Source: Phototrophicales bacterium
GTDB lineage: Bacteria > Chloroflexota > Anaerolineae > Aggregatilineales > Phototrophicaceae
Length of the DNA: 15,674 nucleotides
NCBI GenBank assembly: GCA_002794515.1
Contig: PGTJ01000027.1
Location: 1 to 15,674, forward strand
Reading direction: 5' to 3'
Below are positions 1-7,388 of the stretch, piece after piece. The position numbers and the translations under genes are program-made. The notes beneath the pieces were generated by a model. That model ran no database searches and was not told the origin of the DNA. It worked only from the letters and a program-made list of their open reading frames with translations. Every line of letters starts with the position of its first letter. Position 1 is the stretch's first letter.

Positions 1-105
1 ATAATATGGTGATGGTGTTGGATGGGCGGGGGCTGGTGCCAGCACATCACACGCCGACAGGCTCATGAGGGCGATACACATCAGCCCCAAAATCATTTTC
101 ATCAT
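1..105 (-). CDS. Lipoprotein N-terminus, cut by window edge
   Basis: The minus strand from an ATG-ATG at 105-100 stays open to the window edge and gives 35 residues. They form a classical type II signal peptide: Lys3, a hydrophobic stretch (MILGLMCIALMSL) and a lipobox L-S-A-C ending at Cys19. A Pro/Ala-rich linker (APAPAHPTPSP) follows. The cysteine should be lipidated and the mature protein held on the outer face of the membrane. The start lies 91 bp downstream of the acyl-CoA synthetase stop on the same strand, so co-transcription is possible. The ribosome site is weak, and either of the tandem ATGs could be used. The functional domain lies outside the window, so no role can be given. Confidence 0.7.
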   Translation of the reverse strand, partial: MMKMILGLMCIALMSLSACDVLAPAPAHPTPSPYY

Positions 106-196
106 GTGTTGTCATTTTCTAGGGGATTATCTCCACCATGTGCTTGGAACATCATATCAATCGGGGCAGGTAATGGGCTTTTGGGTGGTCATCTGC

Positions 197-1756
197 TCAA
201 CCCACCTCCCCTACTTGCAAGCGGGCATATTTCGCCACCAACACTTTTTTATCGATCTTGCCCGCGCCCGTCTTGGGCAATTCATCGACAAAGATAACCC
301 GTTTGGGGATTTTATATTTCGCCAAACGGTCTTTGAGGAAGGTTTGGAGATGCTCTTCAGATAACGATGCGCCGGGCTTCAATACACACACCGCCACACC
401 GACCTCGCCCCATTTGGTATCTGGGATCCCGATGAGCGCCGCCTCGGCAATGGCGGGATGGGCGTGCATGGCGCTCTCGACTTCGGCGGGATAAATATTC
501 TCGCCACCACTGATGATCATATCTTTCAGTCGCCCGACAATGGTATAGTACCCTTCCTCATCACGGATGGCTAAATCGCCCGTATGCAACCAACCATCGA
601 CAATCGTCTTGGCGGTGGCTTCGGGATTGTTCCAATAGCCTGTGGTGACGTGTGGACCGCGGATGTGCAATTCACCCGCCACATTCGGCGGGCATTCATG
701 CCCATCCCCATCGACCACACGCACATCGATGTGGAGCAGGGGCTTGCCAACCGCCCCAGGCTTGCGTCGCACATCATTACGGGGCAACCAGAAGGTGTTC
801 GGACCCGCCTCGGTGAGACCATACCCCGTCTTGAAATCGACCCCCTTCTCCCAGAATTTTTCAAACACGGGCATCGGACAGGGCGCACCACCACTGATGA
901 CAATTTTCAGCTTGCTAAAATCGGCGCTATCCCAAAAAGGATGCGCCTGCATGACAATGAACATGGTCGGCACACCAAAATACACCGTCACCCCTTTGTG
1001 GTGGATGAGGTCAAACACCTGCCCAGCATCAAATGCCTTGCATACGATGCTCTTTCCACCCACATGGATAAGGGGCAAGGTGAACACATTCAGCCCGCCT
1101 GTATGGAACATGGGCGCGTTGAGGATAGCCACATCATCTTGGTCAAGTCCCCAGCTCATGACGGTGTTCACCGCGTTCCATGTCATGTTGCCGTGGGTGA
1201 GGATAGCCCCTTTGGGCAAGCCCGTTGTGCCACCGGTGTAACAAATCACCCACGGGTCATCAGGATGAATATCGGGACGATAGGTGAGCGTATCGGGGTG
1301 ATTATCGCGCTCATCCAAACACAAATCTGCCGCATTGGCACAGCGATAAATACCGATAAAATGCGTGATGCTGGTCACTTTTCCGCGCAGGCTCGCCACC
1401 TGTTCCATGAATTCATCAGAATAAAACAGCAATTTCGGTTGGGCATCTATCAATAAATCGGTGAGTTCGGCAACGGTCAAGCGCCAATTCATATTTTGCA
1501 ATATCGCGCCAATCTTGCCACATGCCATCCACACATCGAGGTATTCAAACGAATTGGTGGCATACACCGCCACCCGATCACCATGACGCACCCCCAAGGA
1601 GACCAAAAAATTGGCGGTGCGGTTGACGATGCTATTCCATTGGGCGTAAGTGAGGTCTTTGAGCGTGCTGGCAGAGTGCAAGGCGATGCGGTCGGGGGTT
1701 AAATCGGCACGTTTTTGCAAAATATCGGGTACATAAAATGATTTTTGATGTTCCAT
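197..1756 (-). CDS. AMP-dependent acyl-CoA synthetase (ANL superfamily)
   Basis: This 519-residue cytoplasmic enzyme should activate a carboxylic acid, probably a fatty acid, to its acyl-AMP and then acyl-CoA. All core motifs of the family are present: the phosphate-binding loop YTGGTTGLPKG (173-183), YGLTE (312-316), HTGD (391-394), the hinge region GRLKDMIISGGENIYPAEVE (408-427), and the C-terminal PKTGAGKIDKK with catalytic Lys500. Length is typical for the family and the gene looks intact. The start ATG at 1756-1754 is preceded by a good AAGGAAG ribosome site. Substrate cannot be read from sequence: medium- or long-chain fatty acid is likely, and the hinge and overall style resemble FadD-type ligases more than MenE. 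It is transcribed divergently from the membrane kinase gene, and a lipoprotein gene follows on the same strand. Confidence 0.93.
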   Translation of the reverse strand: MEHQKSFYVPDILQKRADLTPDRIALHSASTLKDLTYAQWNSIVNRTANFLVSLGVRHGDRVAVYATNSFEYLDVWMACGKIGAILQNMNWRLTVAELTDLLIDAQPKLLFYSDEFMEQVASLRGKVTSITHFIGIYRCANAADLCLDERDNHPDTLTYRPDIHPDDPWVICYTGGTTGLPKGAILTHGNMTWNAVNTVMSWGLDQDDVAILNAPMFHTGGLNVFTLPLIHVGGKSIVCKAFDAGQVFDLIHHKGVTVYFGVPTMFIVMQAHPFWDSADFSKLKIVISGGAPCPMPVFEKFWEKGVDFKTGYGLTEAGPNTFWLPRNDVRRKPGAVGKPLLHIDVRVVDGDGHECPPNVAGELHIRGPHVTTGYWNNPEATAKTIVDGWLHTGDLAIRDEEGYYTIVGRLKDMIISGGENIYPAEVESAMHAHPAIAEAALIGIPDTKWGEVGVAVCVLKPGASLSEEHLQTFLKDRLAKYKIPKRVIFVDELPKTGAGKIDKKVLVAKYARLQVGEVG

Positions 1757-1799
1757 CGCGTGGCTTCCTTAAAAAAACAACATTTTACTTGTGAATAAT

Positions 1800-1828
1800 T
1801 TTATAATGCCTATTTTAATCTGGGTGAA
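1800..1828 (-). promoter_or_regulatory. Candidate promoter of the acyl-CoA synthetase
   Basis: On the minus strand TTCACC (1828-1823) is followed after 17 bp by TATAAA (1805-1800). These match the sigma-70-type consensus at about four and five of six positions. The predicted transcript would start near 1793 and leave a leader of roughly 37 nt with the AAGGAAG site before the ATG at 1756. Seen by eye only. Confidence 0.4.
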
Positions 1829-1858
1829 CGATTTTACTAGGGGCTGATATGCGTCATT

Positions 1859-1887
1859 TTGCACAATTTCCATACCTCGCCTATAAT
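1859..1887 (+). promoter_or_regulatory. Candidate promoter of the membrane kinase operon
   Basis: TTGCAC (1859-1864), a 17-bp spacer and a perfect TATAAT (1882-1887) lie 35 bp before the kinase start codon. Transcription would begin near 1894, and the ribosome site AGGATAGG (1911-1918) falls inside the leader. The spacing is ideal although the -35 box matches only in part. Confidence 0.5.
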
Positions 1888-1922
1888 CAAAGTATCCTCG
1901 TTTATATCATAGGATAGGTGTT

Positions 1923-3974
1923 ATGTCTGGCACACAAACAAAAATCGGCACACTTTACCCGACCATCCAGCGCACGATGGAATTTCCGACCCGCATCTAT
2001 CAACCCATCTTCATCCGTTTGGGACGTATCGTTTGGCTGTTGTGGTTATTGCTCACAGTCATCATCTTCACCTTCAATGCCGTGCATTTCTTTCAGCGTG
2101 CCAGCATCATCTGTGCGGATGTGGCGTGTCGGTTCAGTTTTGCGCTCACGCCACAAATCGCCCAAAATTTTCAAGATTACAGGTTATCTCCTCTGGTATG
2201 GGCGGGGCATATCCTATTTTTAGATGCCCTGCTGGTCATCACCTATATCGGCGTGGCGACCATCATCTACCTGCGTCGCCCCGATGACTGGTTGGTGATG
2301 GTGACAACGGGGATGCTCATCGGCATCTCGATCAATGTGGCGATCAGCAACAGCACCTCGCCATTCGCCAATACCGCCCTCGACTGGTTGCCCAACCTGC
2401 ATACCCTCATCGCCATTTATGCCACCTTCAAATTTTTGGCGGTGTTCCCCGATGGTCAATATGTCCCCAAATGGATGCGCTGGTGGGTGTATATCGGCAT
2501 GATGTGGGAAATTGGCAGGCGGATATTCGCGGGCGCATTGACCAACACACAAGGCGAATTTCGGGTGGATTTATTTTTATCCACCTTCATCATCGCCAGC
2601 GTAGGGGTTGTGGCACAAGTCATCCGTTATCGTCATCATAGCACACCGACCCAACGGCAACAAACCAAATGGGCGATATTGGGTGGGGCATTATGTTTAT
2701 TATTCAGCACATTGGGAGCGGGATTGTATTTCACCGTGTTGCCTATCATCGAAGCACGGGGCAACGCCTTGTGGCTGAATATCGCCTTGCGCCTTGTGTA
2801 TTATAGCGCCTTCTTTTTGTTGATTATGGGCTTGGGTTTTTCGGTTGTGCGCTATCGCATTTGGGAGGCAGACCTCGCCATCAACCGCAGTGTGGCATAT
2901 TTTTTTGTCACGCTCATCTTGGGGTTGCTCTTTTTGGGCAGTTTGGTGGTCATGCAACGCCTATTCAATATCATCTTGGGGCAAGAGATGGATATTTTGG
3001 CGACGATCATCGCCACTGGGGTGGTGGTGGCGCTCTTTCCGAGTGTGCAGAAGGGTGTGCGCCACCAGATTGATCGGAGGTTATTCGGCTTGCGCCAAGA
3101 TTTGCTCCAATTGAAACAACAACAACAGCAACGGGTAGAAATTTATGCCGAAGGCAAACAAGGCGCGCTGAGTGGGAAACAGGTGGGGGGGTATCATGTT
3201 GGGGCGCTCATCGGCAAGGGTGGCATGGGACAGGTGTATCTGGCAACATATGGCGATACGTGGGATAAGGTGGCGATCAAGGTGCTGGCAGATGCCCTAT
3301 TTCATGAAGATTTGGCACAAGAACGCTTTGAACGTGAGGCGAAATTGGCGAAAACGCTCAGCCATCCGCACATCGTGCCAGTCATCGATAGCTTTGCCGA
3401 TGGCGACCATCTGTATCTGGTCATGCCGTATATTCATGGGCGCGATTTATGGCACATTTACAAAGCCGATGGGTCAATTCCCCTAGCGCAGATGCTGATT
3501 ATCTTATCGCAAATTGCCGATGCGCTCGATTATCTGCACGGACAAGGCATCGTCCACCGCGATATCAAGCCGAGCAACATCATGGTCGATGACCAAGATC
3601 AGGCGTGGTTGCTGGATTTTGGCATCGCCAAATGGGTGAATGATAGTCATGTCCTCACCCGCTCATCGGGCATTTTGGGGACATTAGATTATACCGCGCC
3701 CGAACAACTGATGAGTTCCAAGAACATCGACCACCGCGCCGATATTTATGCGTTGGGTGTGATGACCTATCAACTGTTAGCAGGCACATCACCCTTTGTG
3801 GGTGGGGTCGGCAATTTGGTGTATGCCCACCTCAACCAGCCCGCGCCCGATATCCGCCTCGTCAGAGCCGATATCCCGCCCAGTGTGGCATTGGCGCTCA
3901 TGCGGGCGATGGCAAAAGATGCCGATGACCGTTTCGCCACGGCGGGCGATTTCATTCGGGCGATGCACCCATGA
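1923..3974 (+). CDS. Polytopic membrane Ser/Thr protein kinase
   Basis: This 683-residue protein has two parts. Residues 1-390 hold about eight to ten hydrophobic segments (for example 35-55, 92-116, 123-142, 217-234, 249-272, 287-309, 324-346, 357-373). They carry FPDG (175-178), QRQQTKW (244-250), YRIWEADLAINR (311-322) and HQIDRRLF (381-388), a membrane module I know mainly from Chloroflexota sensor histidine kinases. A Gln-rich linker (398-403) leads to a complete Hanks-type kinase at 424-683: glycine loop GKGGMGQVY (431-439), ATP lysine K453, HRDIKPSN with catalytic D547, DFG at 565-567, and an APE motif. Nothing follows the kinase, so signal input should come from the membrane part while the catalytic domain faces the cytoplasm. 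The start has an AGGATAGG site 5 bp upstream. Its stop overlaps the next start as ATGA, so the downstream methyltransferase is probably translationally coupled. The ligand is unknown. Confidence 0.92.
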   Translation: MSGTQTKIGTLYPTIQRTMEFPTRIYQPIFIRLGRIVWLLWLLLTVIIFTFNAVHFFQRASIICADVACRFSFALTPQIAQNFQDYRLSPLVWAGHILFLDALLVITYIGVATIIYLRRPDDWLVMVTTGMLIGISINVAISNSTSPFANTALDWLPNLHTLIAIYATFKFLAVFPDGQYVPKWMRWWVYIGMMWEIGRRIFAGALTNTQGEFRVDLFLSTFIIASVGVVAQVIRYRHHSTPTQRQQTKWAILGGALCLLFSTLGAGLYFTVLPIIEARGNALWLNIALRLVYYSAFFLLIMGLGFSVVRYRIWEADLAINRSVAYFFVTLILGLLFLGSLVVMQRLFNIILGQEMDILATIIATGVVVALFPSVQKGVRHQIDRRLFGLRQDLLQLKQQQQQRVEIYAEGKQGALSGKQVGGYHVGALIGKGGMGQVYLATYGDTWDKVAIKVLADALFHEDLAQERFEREAKLAKTLSHPHIVPVIDSFADGDHLYLVMPYIHGRDLWHIYKADGSIPLAQMLIILSQIADALDYLHGQGIVHRDIKPSNIMVDDQDQAWLLDFGIAKWVNDSHVLTRSSGILGTLDYTAPEQLMSSKNIDHRADIYALGVMTYQLLAGTSPFVGGVGNLVYAHLNQPAPDIRLVRADIPPSVALALMRAMAKDADDRFATAGDFIRAMHP

Positions 3975-4639
3975 CGCGCATGTGGCGAGCCTTCTGGACA
4001 CGCGCCTTGTATTGGCGCTTTTGGCTGTTTCAGCGACATCGGTATGACCGCCTGACATTAGAAACTGTGGATGATATCACCCTGCTCATCCTGCCACAGG
4101 TGTTCAATCCTGCCCTATTCCGCACAGGGGCGCTGTTGCTAGAGGTGGCAAAAGCGTATATCACCCCACAAACCCGCGTGTTAGATATGGGGACGGGCAG
4201 TGGCATCGGCGCGGTGATGTGCGCCAAAATCACCCCCCATGTGGTGGCGGTGGATATTAATCCGCACGCCGTGCGGTGCGCTCACATCAACGCCTTGTTG
4301 AATGAGGTGTCGTTTGAGATTTATGAAGGCGATTTATTCGCGCCCATCGCCCATGAGGTGTTCGACCTCATATTATTCAATCCGCCATTTTTTGATGGCG
4401 AACCCCAGACCATGCTCGACAGGGCATGGCGCTCGGTAGATGTCATCCCGCGGTTTATCGCTGGATTGCAAGCACACCTCTCACCACACGGATTCGCGCT
4501 GGTGGTGCTATCGAGCAAGGGGAATATCGCCCAATTTTTGGCGCTATGCGCCGATGCGGGCATCCATGCCGAAAAAATCACCCAACGCGATACATGGAAT
4601 GAACTGGTGGTGGTGTATCGGTTGGGCATGAAAAAATAG
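3971..4639 (+). CDS. HemK/PrmC-like SAM-dependent methyltransferase
   Basis: This 222-residue class I methyltransferase has the SAM-binding motif VLDMGTGSGIG (70-80), the acidic ribose-binding strand AVDINPHA (93-100) and the catalytic NPPF motif (137-140). NPPF/Y motifs act on planar nitrogens: the glutamine amide in release factors (PrmC, Mtq2), or exocyclic base amines (RsmC, RlmG). The protein lacks the helical N-terminal domain of bacterial PrmC and is closer in length to the short archaeal/eukaryotic Mtq2 type. The first ~25 residues are unusually rich in Trp, Arg and Phe (WRAFWTRALYWRFWLF), which could be a membrane-associating or partner-binding helix. The start overlaps the kinase stop by 4 bp. 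Substrate is not predictable; a link to the kinase rests only on gene order. Confidence 0.8.
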   Translation: MTRMWRAFWTRALYWRFWLFQRHRYDRLTLETVDDITLLILPQVFNPALFRTGALLLEVAKAYITPQTRVLDMGTGSGIGAVMCAKITPHVVAVDINPHAVRCAHINALLNEVSFEIYEGDLFAPIAHEVFDLILFNPPFFDGEPQTMLDRAWRSVDVIPRFIAGLQAHLSPHGFALVVLSSKGNIAQFLALCADAGIHAEKITQRDTWNELVVVYRLGMKK

Positions 4640-4685
4640 GGCATCACATCACTTGCCATTGGCTAGACGATACACAAACATGATA

Positions 4686-4694
4686 TGATATAAT
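4686..4694 (+). promoter_or_regulatory. Extended -10 promoter element, YgjP-like gene
   Basis: TGATATAAT is a perfect extended -10 (TGnTATAAT). No good -35 is seen at 16-18 bp upstream; TAGACG at 4664-4669 would need a 19-bp spacer. The predicted start near 4701 leaves a short leader with the AAGGA site before the ATG at 4724. The same nonamer recurs at 5595 and 7115. Confidence 0.5.
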
Positions 4695-4723
4695 GCTTGA
4701 TAAAGATGAAGGAATATATTATC

Positions 4724-5428
4724 ATGCCACGTATCGAATATAACGGAAAAACCATCAGCTACGAAGTCATTTTTACCCAACGCAAAACAGTCGAAATTCG
4801 TGTGTATCCCGATAATCGGGTGGTGGTCAAAGCCCCGCCACATACATCACAAGCCTACATTCGCGGATTGATTAGCCAACGCGCCGAGTGGATACTAAAA
4901 AACCACACCCACTTAGCTACATATGCCCCGCCCTCTGTGAAATATATCGCTGGCGAAAAACATCAATATTTGGGCGAATCGTACCCCATCGACATCCGTC
5001 AGGCACCAGGCAAACACGCCTCGGCGCGGCTCGAAGATGGACGCTTCATCATCCTTGTGCCAGATATGAATAATATCAAACGCATTAAACGGGCGTTGGA
5101 TCGGTGGTATCGGCAACAAGCATACACCCTCTTCGCCGAGATGATACCCCAAGCGGTGCAACGGTTTAATGGGATGCCCCTGCCCGAATTCGAGTGGGAT
5201 ACGCGCATCTTCAATGGGCGTTGGGGCAGTTGTGGACACGACCGCAAAATCATGCTCAATGTGTATCTGATACGCCTCGATAAATCGCTCATCGAATATG
5301 TCATCGTGCATGAATTGTGTCATCTATTCGAGATGAACCACAGCCCCAAGTATTATGCCTTGCTCGAAAAGGTCATGCCCGATTACAAAGCCCGTCGCAA
5401 AGCGCTGAAAGGCTACCGCCTGCGCTGA
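4724..5428 (+). CDS. YgjP-like zinc metallopeptidase (M48/DUF45 family)
   Basis: This 234-residue protein matches the YgjP-like family. The N-terminal beta-rich part includes TVEIRVYPDNRVVVKAP (22-38), and the C-terminal part has RWGSC (166-170), the zinc motif HELCH (196-200) and a downstream NHSPKYY (205-211) whose His206 is the probable third ligand. E. coli YgjP has been reported as a UTP pyrophosphatase, while the fold is that of gluzincin peptidases, so the real activity remains open. The ATG at 4724 is preferred over upstream in-frame TTG 4697 and ATG 4706 because AAGGA (4709-4713) lies about 10 bp before it and the family's conserved N-terminus begins here. It stands alone, 84 bp after the methyltransferase, with its own extended -10 element. 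No signal peptide, so probably cytoplasmic. Confidence 0.88.
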   Translation: MPRIEYNGKTISYEVIFTQRKTVEIRVYPDNRVVVKAPPHTSQAYIRGLISQRAEWILKNHTHLATYAPPSVKYIAGEKHQYLGESYPIDIRQAPGKHASARLEDGRFIILVPDMNNIKRIKRALDRWYRQQAYTLFAEMIPQAVQRFNGMPLPEFEWDTRIFNGRWGSCGHDRKIMLNVYLIRLDKSLIEYVIVHELCHLFEMNHSPKYYALLEKVMPDYKARRKALKGYRLR

Positions 5429-5429
5429 G

Positions 5430-5512
5430 CGACATACACCCTGTACTGGACGACATACACCCTGTGGGCTAGTCGTCCAGTACAGGGTACAGCGTCAGAA
5501 GTGGACAACTAG
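5430..5512. repeat. Perfect 17-bp inverted repeat with overlapping direct repeat
   Basis: The arm ACCCTGTACTGGACGAC (5438-5454) is perfectly inverted at 5472-5488 across a 17-nt loop. A 15-bp direct repeat, CGACATACACCCTGT, occurs at 5430-5444 and 5451-5465 (period 21). A further 11-bp arm, CTAGTCGTCCA (5469-5479), is inverted at 5502-5512 with one mismatch. It overlaps the right arm of the main stem, so the two stems exclude each other. The element begins immediately after the YgjP-like stop. No T-run follows, so it is not a classical intrinsic terminator. It could be a repeat-family element, a regulatory hairpin, or the scar of a small duplication. Confidence 0.8.
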
Positions 5513-5553
5513 GGGTTAAATGGTCATCCACGCAGGCGAATAGCCGAATTTTG

Positions 5554-5603
5554 ATATCATGCTACAATAGGGAATAAATAGACTATTCAATATATGATAT
5601 AAT
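5554..5603 (+). promoter_or_regulatory. Two candidate promoters before the radical SAM gene
   Basis: An extended -10, TGCTACAAT (5560-5568), lies within ATATCATGCTACAAT (5554-5568); the same 15-mer with one change is found at 8693-8707 before another gene. A second extended -10, TGATATAAT, is at 5595-5603. The latter would start transcription near 5610, too late to include the AAGGGA ribosome site at 5606-5611, so the upstream element is the better candidate. A small 11-bp palindrome AATAGACTATT (5577-5587) lies between them. Confidence 0.42.
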
Positions 5604-5620
5604 CAAGGGAATGTGGCAAT

Positions 5621-7093
5621 ATGAACCTCGTCTTATATAACCCTCCCTCATCCGCCAATAAAAAGCCGATTTTGCCCATGTCGCTGTTGGCGATTGGTGC
5701 ATTGCTCGAAAATAAACATCCATATGTGATTATCGATGGCAACCTCGAAGCCGACCCGCTATCGGCATTGGATAATGCCATTCGCACCACATCGGCGCAC
5801 GTCCTCGCCGTGACCGTCATGCCCGGTCCGCAATTGGCGAATGCCGTGCCGATTTGCAAGGCGCTCAAAGCCAAATATCCCCAATTGATTATCGTATGGG
5901 GCGGGTACTTCCCCACCCAGCATTACGATGTCGTCCTCAAAGCCGATTATGTCGATTATGTGGTGCGCGGACACGGTGAAGAAGCATTTTTATCGCTATT
6001 GGATATTATTCAGCGCGGGGGATCGCCCGTGGCATTGAACGGTATCGCCTATAAAGATGGTCAGACGCTGGTCGGTAACGCCCCAGCCGTCATCCCACAT
6101 CCCGATAAACTGCCCGATTTTCCCTATCACCGAGTGGATGTCGGGCGCTATATCCGCAAAACCTTCATGGGCGATCGGACGTTGCCTCATCATAGCAGTT
6201 ATGGATGCCCGTTCTTCTGCAATTTTTGTGCGGTGGTCAATATGGTCAATGGGCGCTGGCTGGCGCAATCGGCAGAACGCACTGCCAACACCGTCCGACA
6301 CTTGGTCACACAATGGGATTTGAACGCCGTTGAATTTTATGACAACAATTTTTTCACCCACGAGGCGCGGGTGGCAGAATTCGCTGAGCGCATTATGGAT
6401 TTGGGCATCGCTTGGTGGGGCGAAGGGCGCATCGACACCATGATGCACTATAGCGAGGCGACATGGCAAAAAATGGCGGATAGTGGCTTGCGAATGGTGT
6501 TCTTGGGCGCAGAAAGCGGGAGTGATGAGACGCTCCAACGCATGGATAAGGGTGGCAAAGCCAGTGTGCAAAAAACACTGGATATTGCCGCCAAAATGGC
6601 GCGATACAACATCGTCCCCGAAATGTCGTTTGTCGTGGGCAACCCGCCTCATCCCGAAAAAGATACCGAACAAACCCTCGCCTTCATCCGCAAGGTCAAG
6701 CAGGTCAACCCGCGCACGGAGGTGATTATTTATGTGTATACACCCGTGCCACTATCAGGCGAATTATACGACCAAGCCAAAGCCGAGGGCTTCGCCTTTC
6801 CAGAGACCTTAGAAGGATGGATTAGCGATGAGTGGCAAGATTTTGTCCAACGGCGCAGTGCCAACATGCCGTGGATGAACGACCCCATCCGCAAGCGTGT
6901 GCGAAATTTTGAGCGCGTGCTGAATGCCTACTATCCCACCAGCACCGATCTTCGCCTGACCGCGCCCATGCGCCTGTTGCTACGGGGCATCAGCGCCGTG
7001 CGCTATCATACCCAATTCTATAGCCACCCTATCGAATTGCGCGTGTTGCACAAACTATTCAAATATCAACGCCCAGAGACCACCAGCTTTTGA
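5621..7093 (+). CDS. B12-binding-domain radical SAM protein
   Basis: This 490-residue protein has the layout of class B (cobalamin-dependent type) radical SAM enzymes. The N-terminal Rossmann-like B12-binding domain (about 1-140) contains VTVMPGPQ and VWGGYFP strand-turns. The radical SAM core carries CPFFCNFC with Cys196, Cys200 and Cys203, the cluster ligands. The text FYDNNFF, GEGRIDTMM and LGAESGSDE resembles the BchE/P-methyltransferase-like group. The C-terminal ~100 residues are basic and uncharacterised. Such enzymes use an iron-sulfur cluster and SAM to make a radical for methylation, cyclisation or rearrangement. No biosynthetic partner genes lie beside it, so the substrate cannot be named. 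Start is supported by AAGGGA about 9 bp upstream. BchE itself is a possible database label but is not supported by context. Confidence 0.88.
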   Translation: MNLVLYNPPSSANKKPILPMSLLAIGALLENKHPYVIIDGNLEADPLSALDNAIRTTSAHVLAVTVMPGPQLANAVPICKALKAKYPQLIIVWGGYFPTQHYDVVLKADYVDYVVRGHGEEAFLSLLDIIQRGGSPVALNGIAYKDGQTLVGNAPAVIPHPDKLPDFPYHRVDVGRYIRKTFMGDRTLPHHSSYGCPFFCNFCAVVNMVNGRWLAQSAERTANTVRHLVTQWDLNAVEFYDNNFFTHEARVAEFAERIMDLGIAWWGEGRIDTMMHYSEATWQKMADSGLRMVFLGAESGSDETLQRMDKGGKASVQKTLDIAAKMARYNIVPEMSFVVGNPPHPEKDTEQTLAFIRKVKQVNPRTEVIIYVYTPVPLSGELYDQAKAEGFAFPETLEGWISDEWQDFVQRRSANMPWMNDPIRKRVRNFERVLNAYYPTSTDLRLTAPMRLLLRGISAVRYHTQFYSHPIELRVLHKLFKYQRPETTSF

Positions 7094-7114
7094 TGATCCC
7101 GATGACCCGATTTG

Positions 7115-7123
7115 TGATATAAT
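7115..7123 (+). promoter_or_regulatory. Extended -10 promoter of the antitoxin-PIN-MenH cluster
   Basis: TGATATAAT, a perfect extended -10, sits 37 bp before the antitoxin-like start. No -35 is apparent. The flanking AT-rich stretch (7113-7138) has short ATAT inversions and the surrounding segment begins with TGTG and ends with CACA (7113-7146). That would suit autoregulation by an antitoxin, but this is weak. Confidence 0.45.
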
Positions 7124-7160
7124 CATATATAGAACATATTTGCCACAGGGATATTCGACC

Positions 7161-7388
7161 ATGACCGCGTTGGAACAAGAGATTATCGACAAAATCAATC
7201 AGCTCGACCCACAAGCCCGCAGTCGGCTGATAACCTATATCCAAAATATCGCCCACGTCCCCTTTGATGCGGATGAATGGTGGCAAGATATTGAGGCGAT
7301 ACAAGCCGATATGCAACACCGCCTCGGCGACAATCACATCACAGGCATGTTAGATGTGTTATATGAATTGCGCGAGGAAATCGAATGA
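7161..7388 (+). CDS. Putative antitoxin of a PIN-domain toxin-antitoxin pair
   Basis: This 75-residue acidic protein lies directly before a PIN-domain gene and overlaps it by 4 bp (ATGA). Small size, charge, position and coupling are those of a type II antitoxin. The sequence looks helical: a leading helix (LEQEIIDKINQLDPQARSRL) resembling short dimerisation segments of VapB-like or DUF2281-type antitoxins, then a Trp-containing linker (DADEWWQDIEAIQ) and a C-terminal acidic helix (LYELREEIE) that could cover the toxin active site. No clear ribbon-helix-helix or AbrB DNA-binding motif can be seen. An upstream in-frame TTG at 7140 is possible, but AGGG at 7147-7150 favours the ATG at 7161. Family assignment is by inference from context. 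Confidence 0.75.
   Translation: MTALEQEIIDKINQLDPQARSRLITYIQNIAHVPFDADEWWQDIEAIQADMQHRLGDNHITGMLDVLYELREEIE

Noticed and set aside
22..364. Plus-strand open frames near the left edge
   Set aside because: They run antisense to the lipoprotein signal peptide and to the acyl-CoA synthetase C-terminus, with no domain or ribosome site.
584..1456. A 290-codon plus-strand open frame
   Set aside because: It lies wholly antisense to the acyl-CoA synthetase, which has every family motif. The translation has no recognisable domain and no ribosome site, so it is a frame shadow.
3770..4058. Minus-strand open frames across the kinase-methyltransferase junction
   Set aside because: Both are antisense to well-supported genes and give low-complexity Arg/Ala/His-rich translations typical of shadows.
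5438..5488. Intrinsic terminator after the YgjP-like gene
   Set aside because: The stem is strong but no T-run follows the right arm (GTACAGCG follows), so a rho-independent terminator is not supported. It is kept as a repeat.
5430..5488. CRISPR-like repeats
   Set aside because: There are only two direct copies with a 6-bp gap and no further units, so this is not an array.
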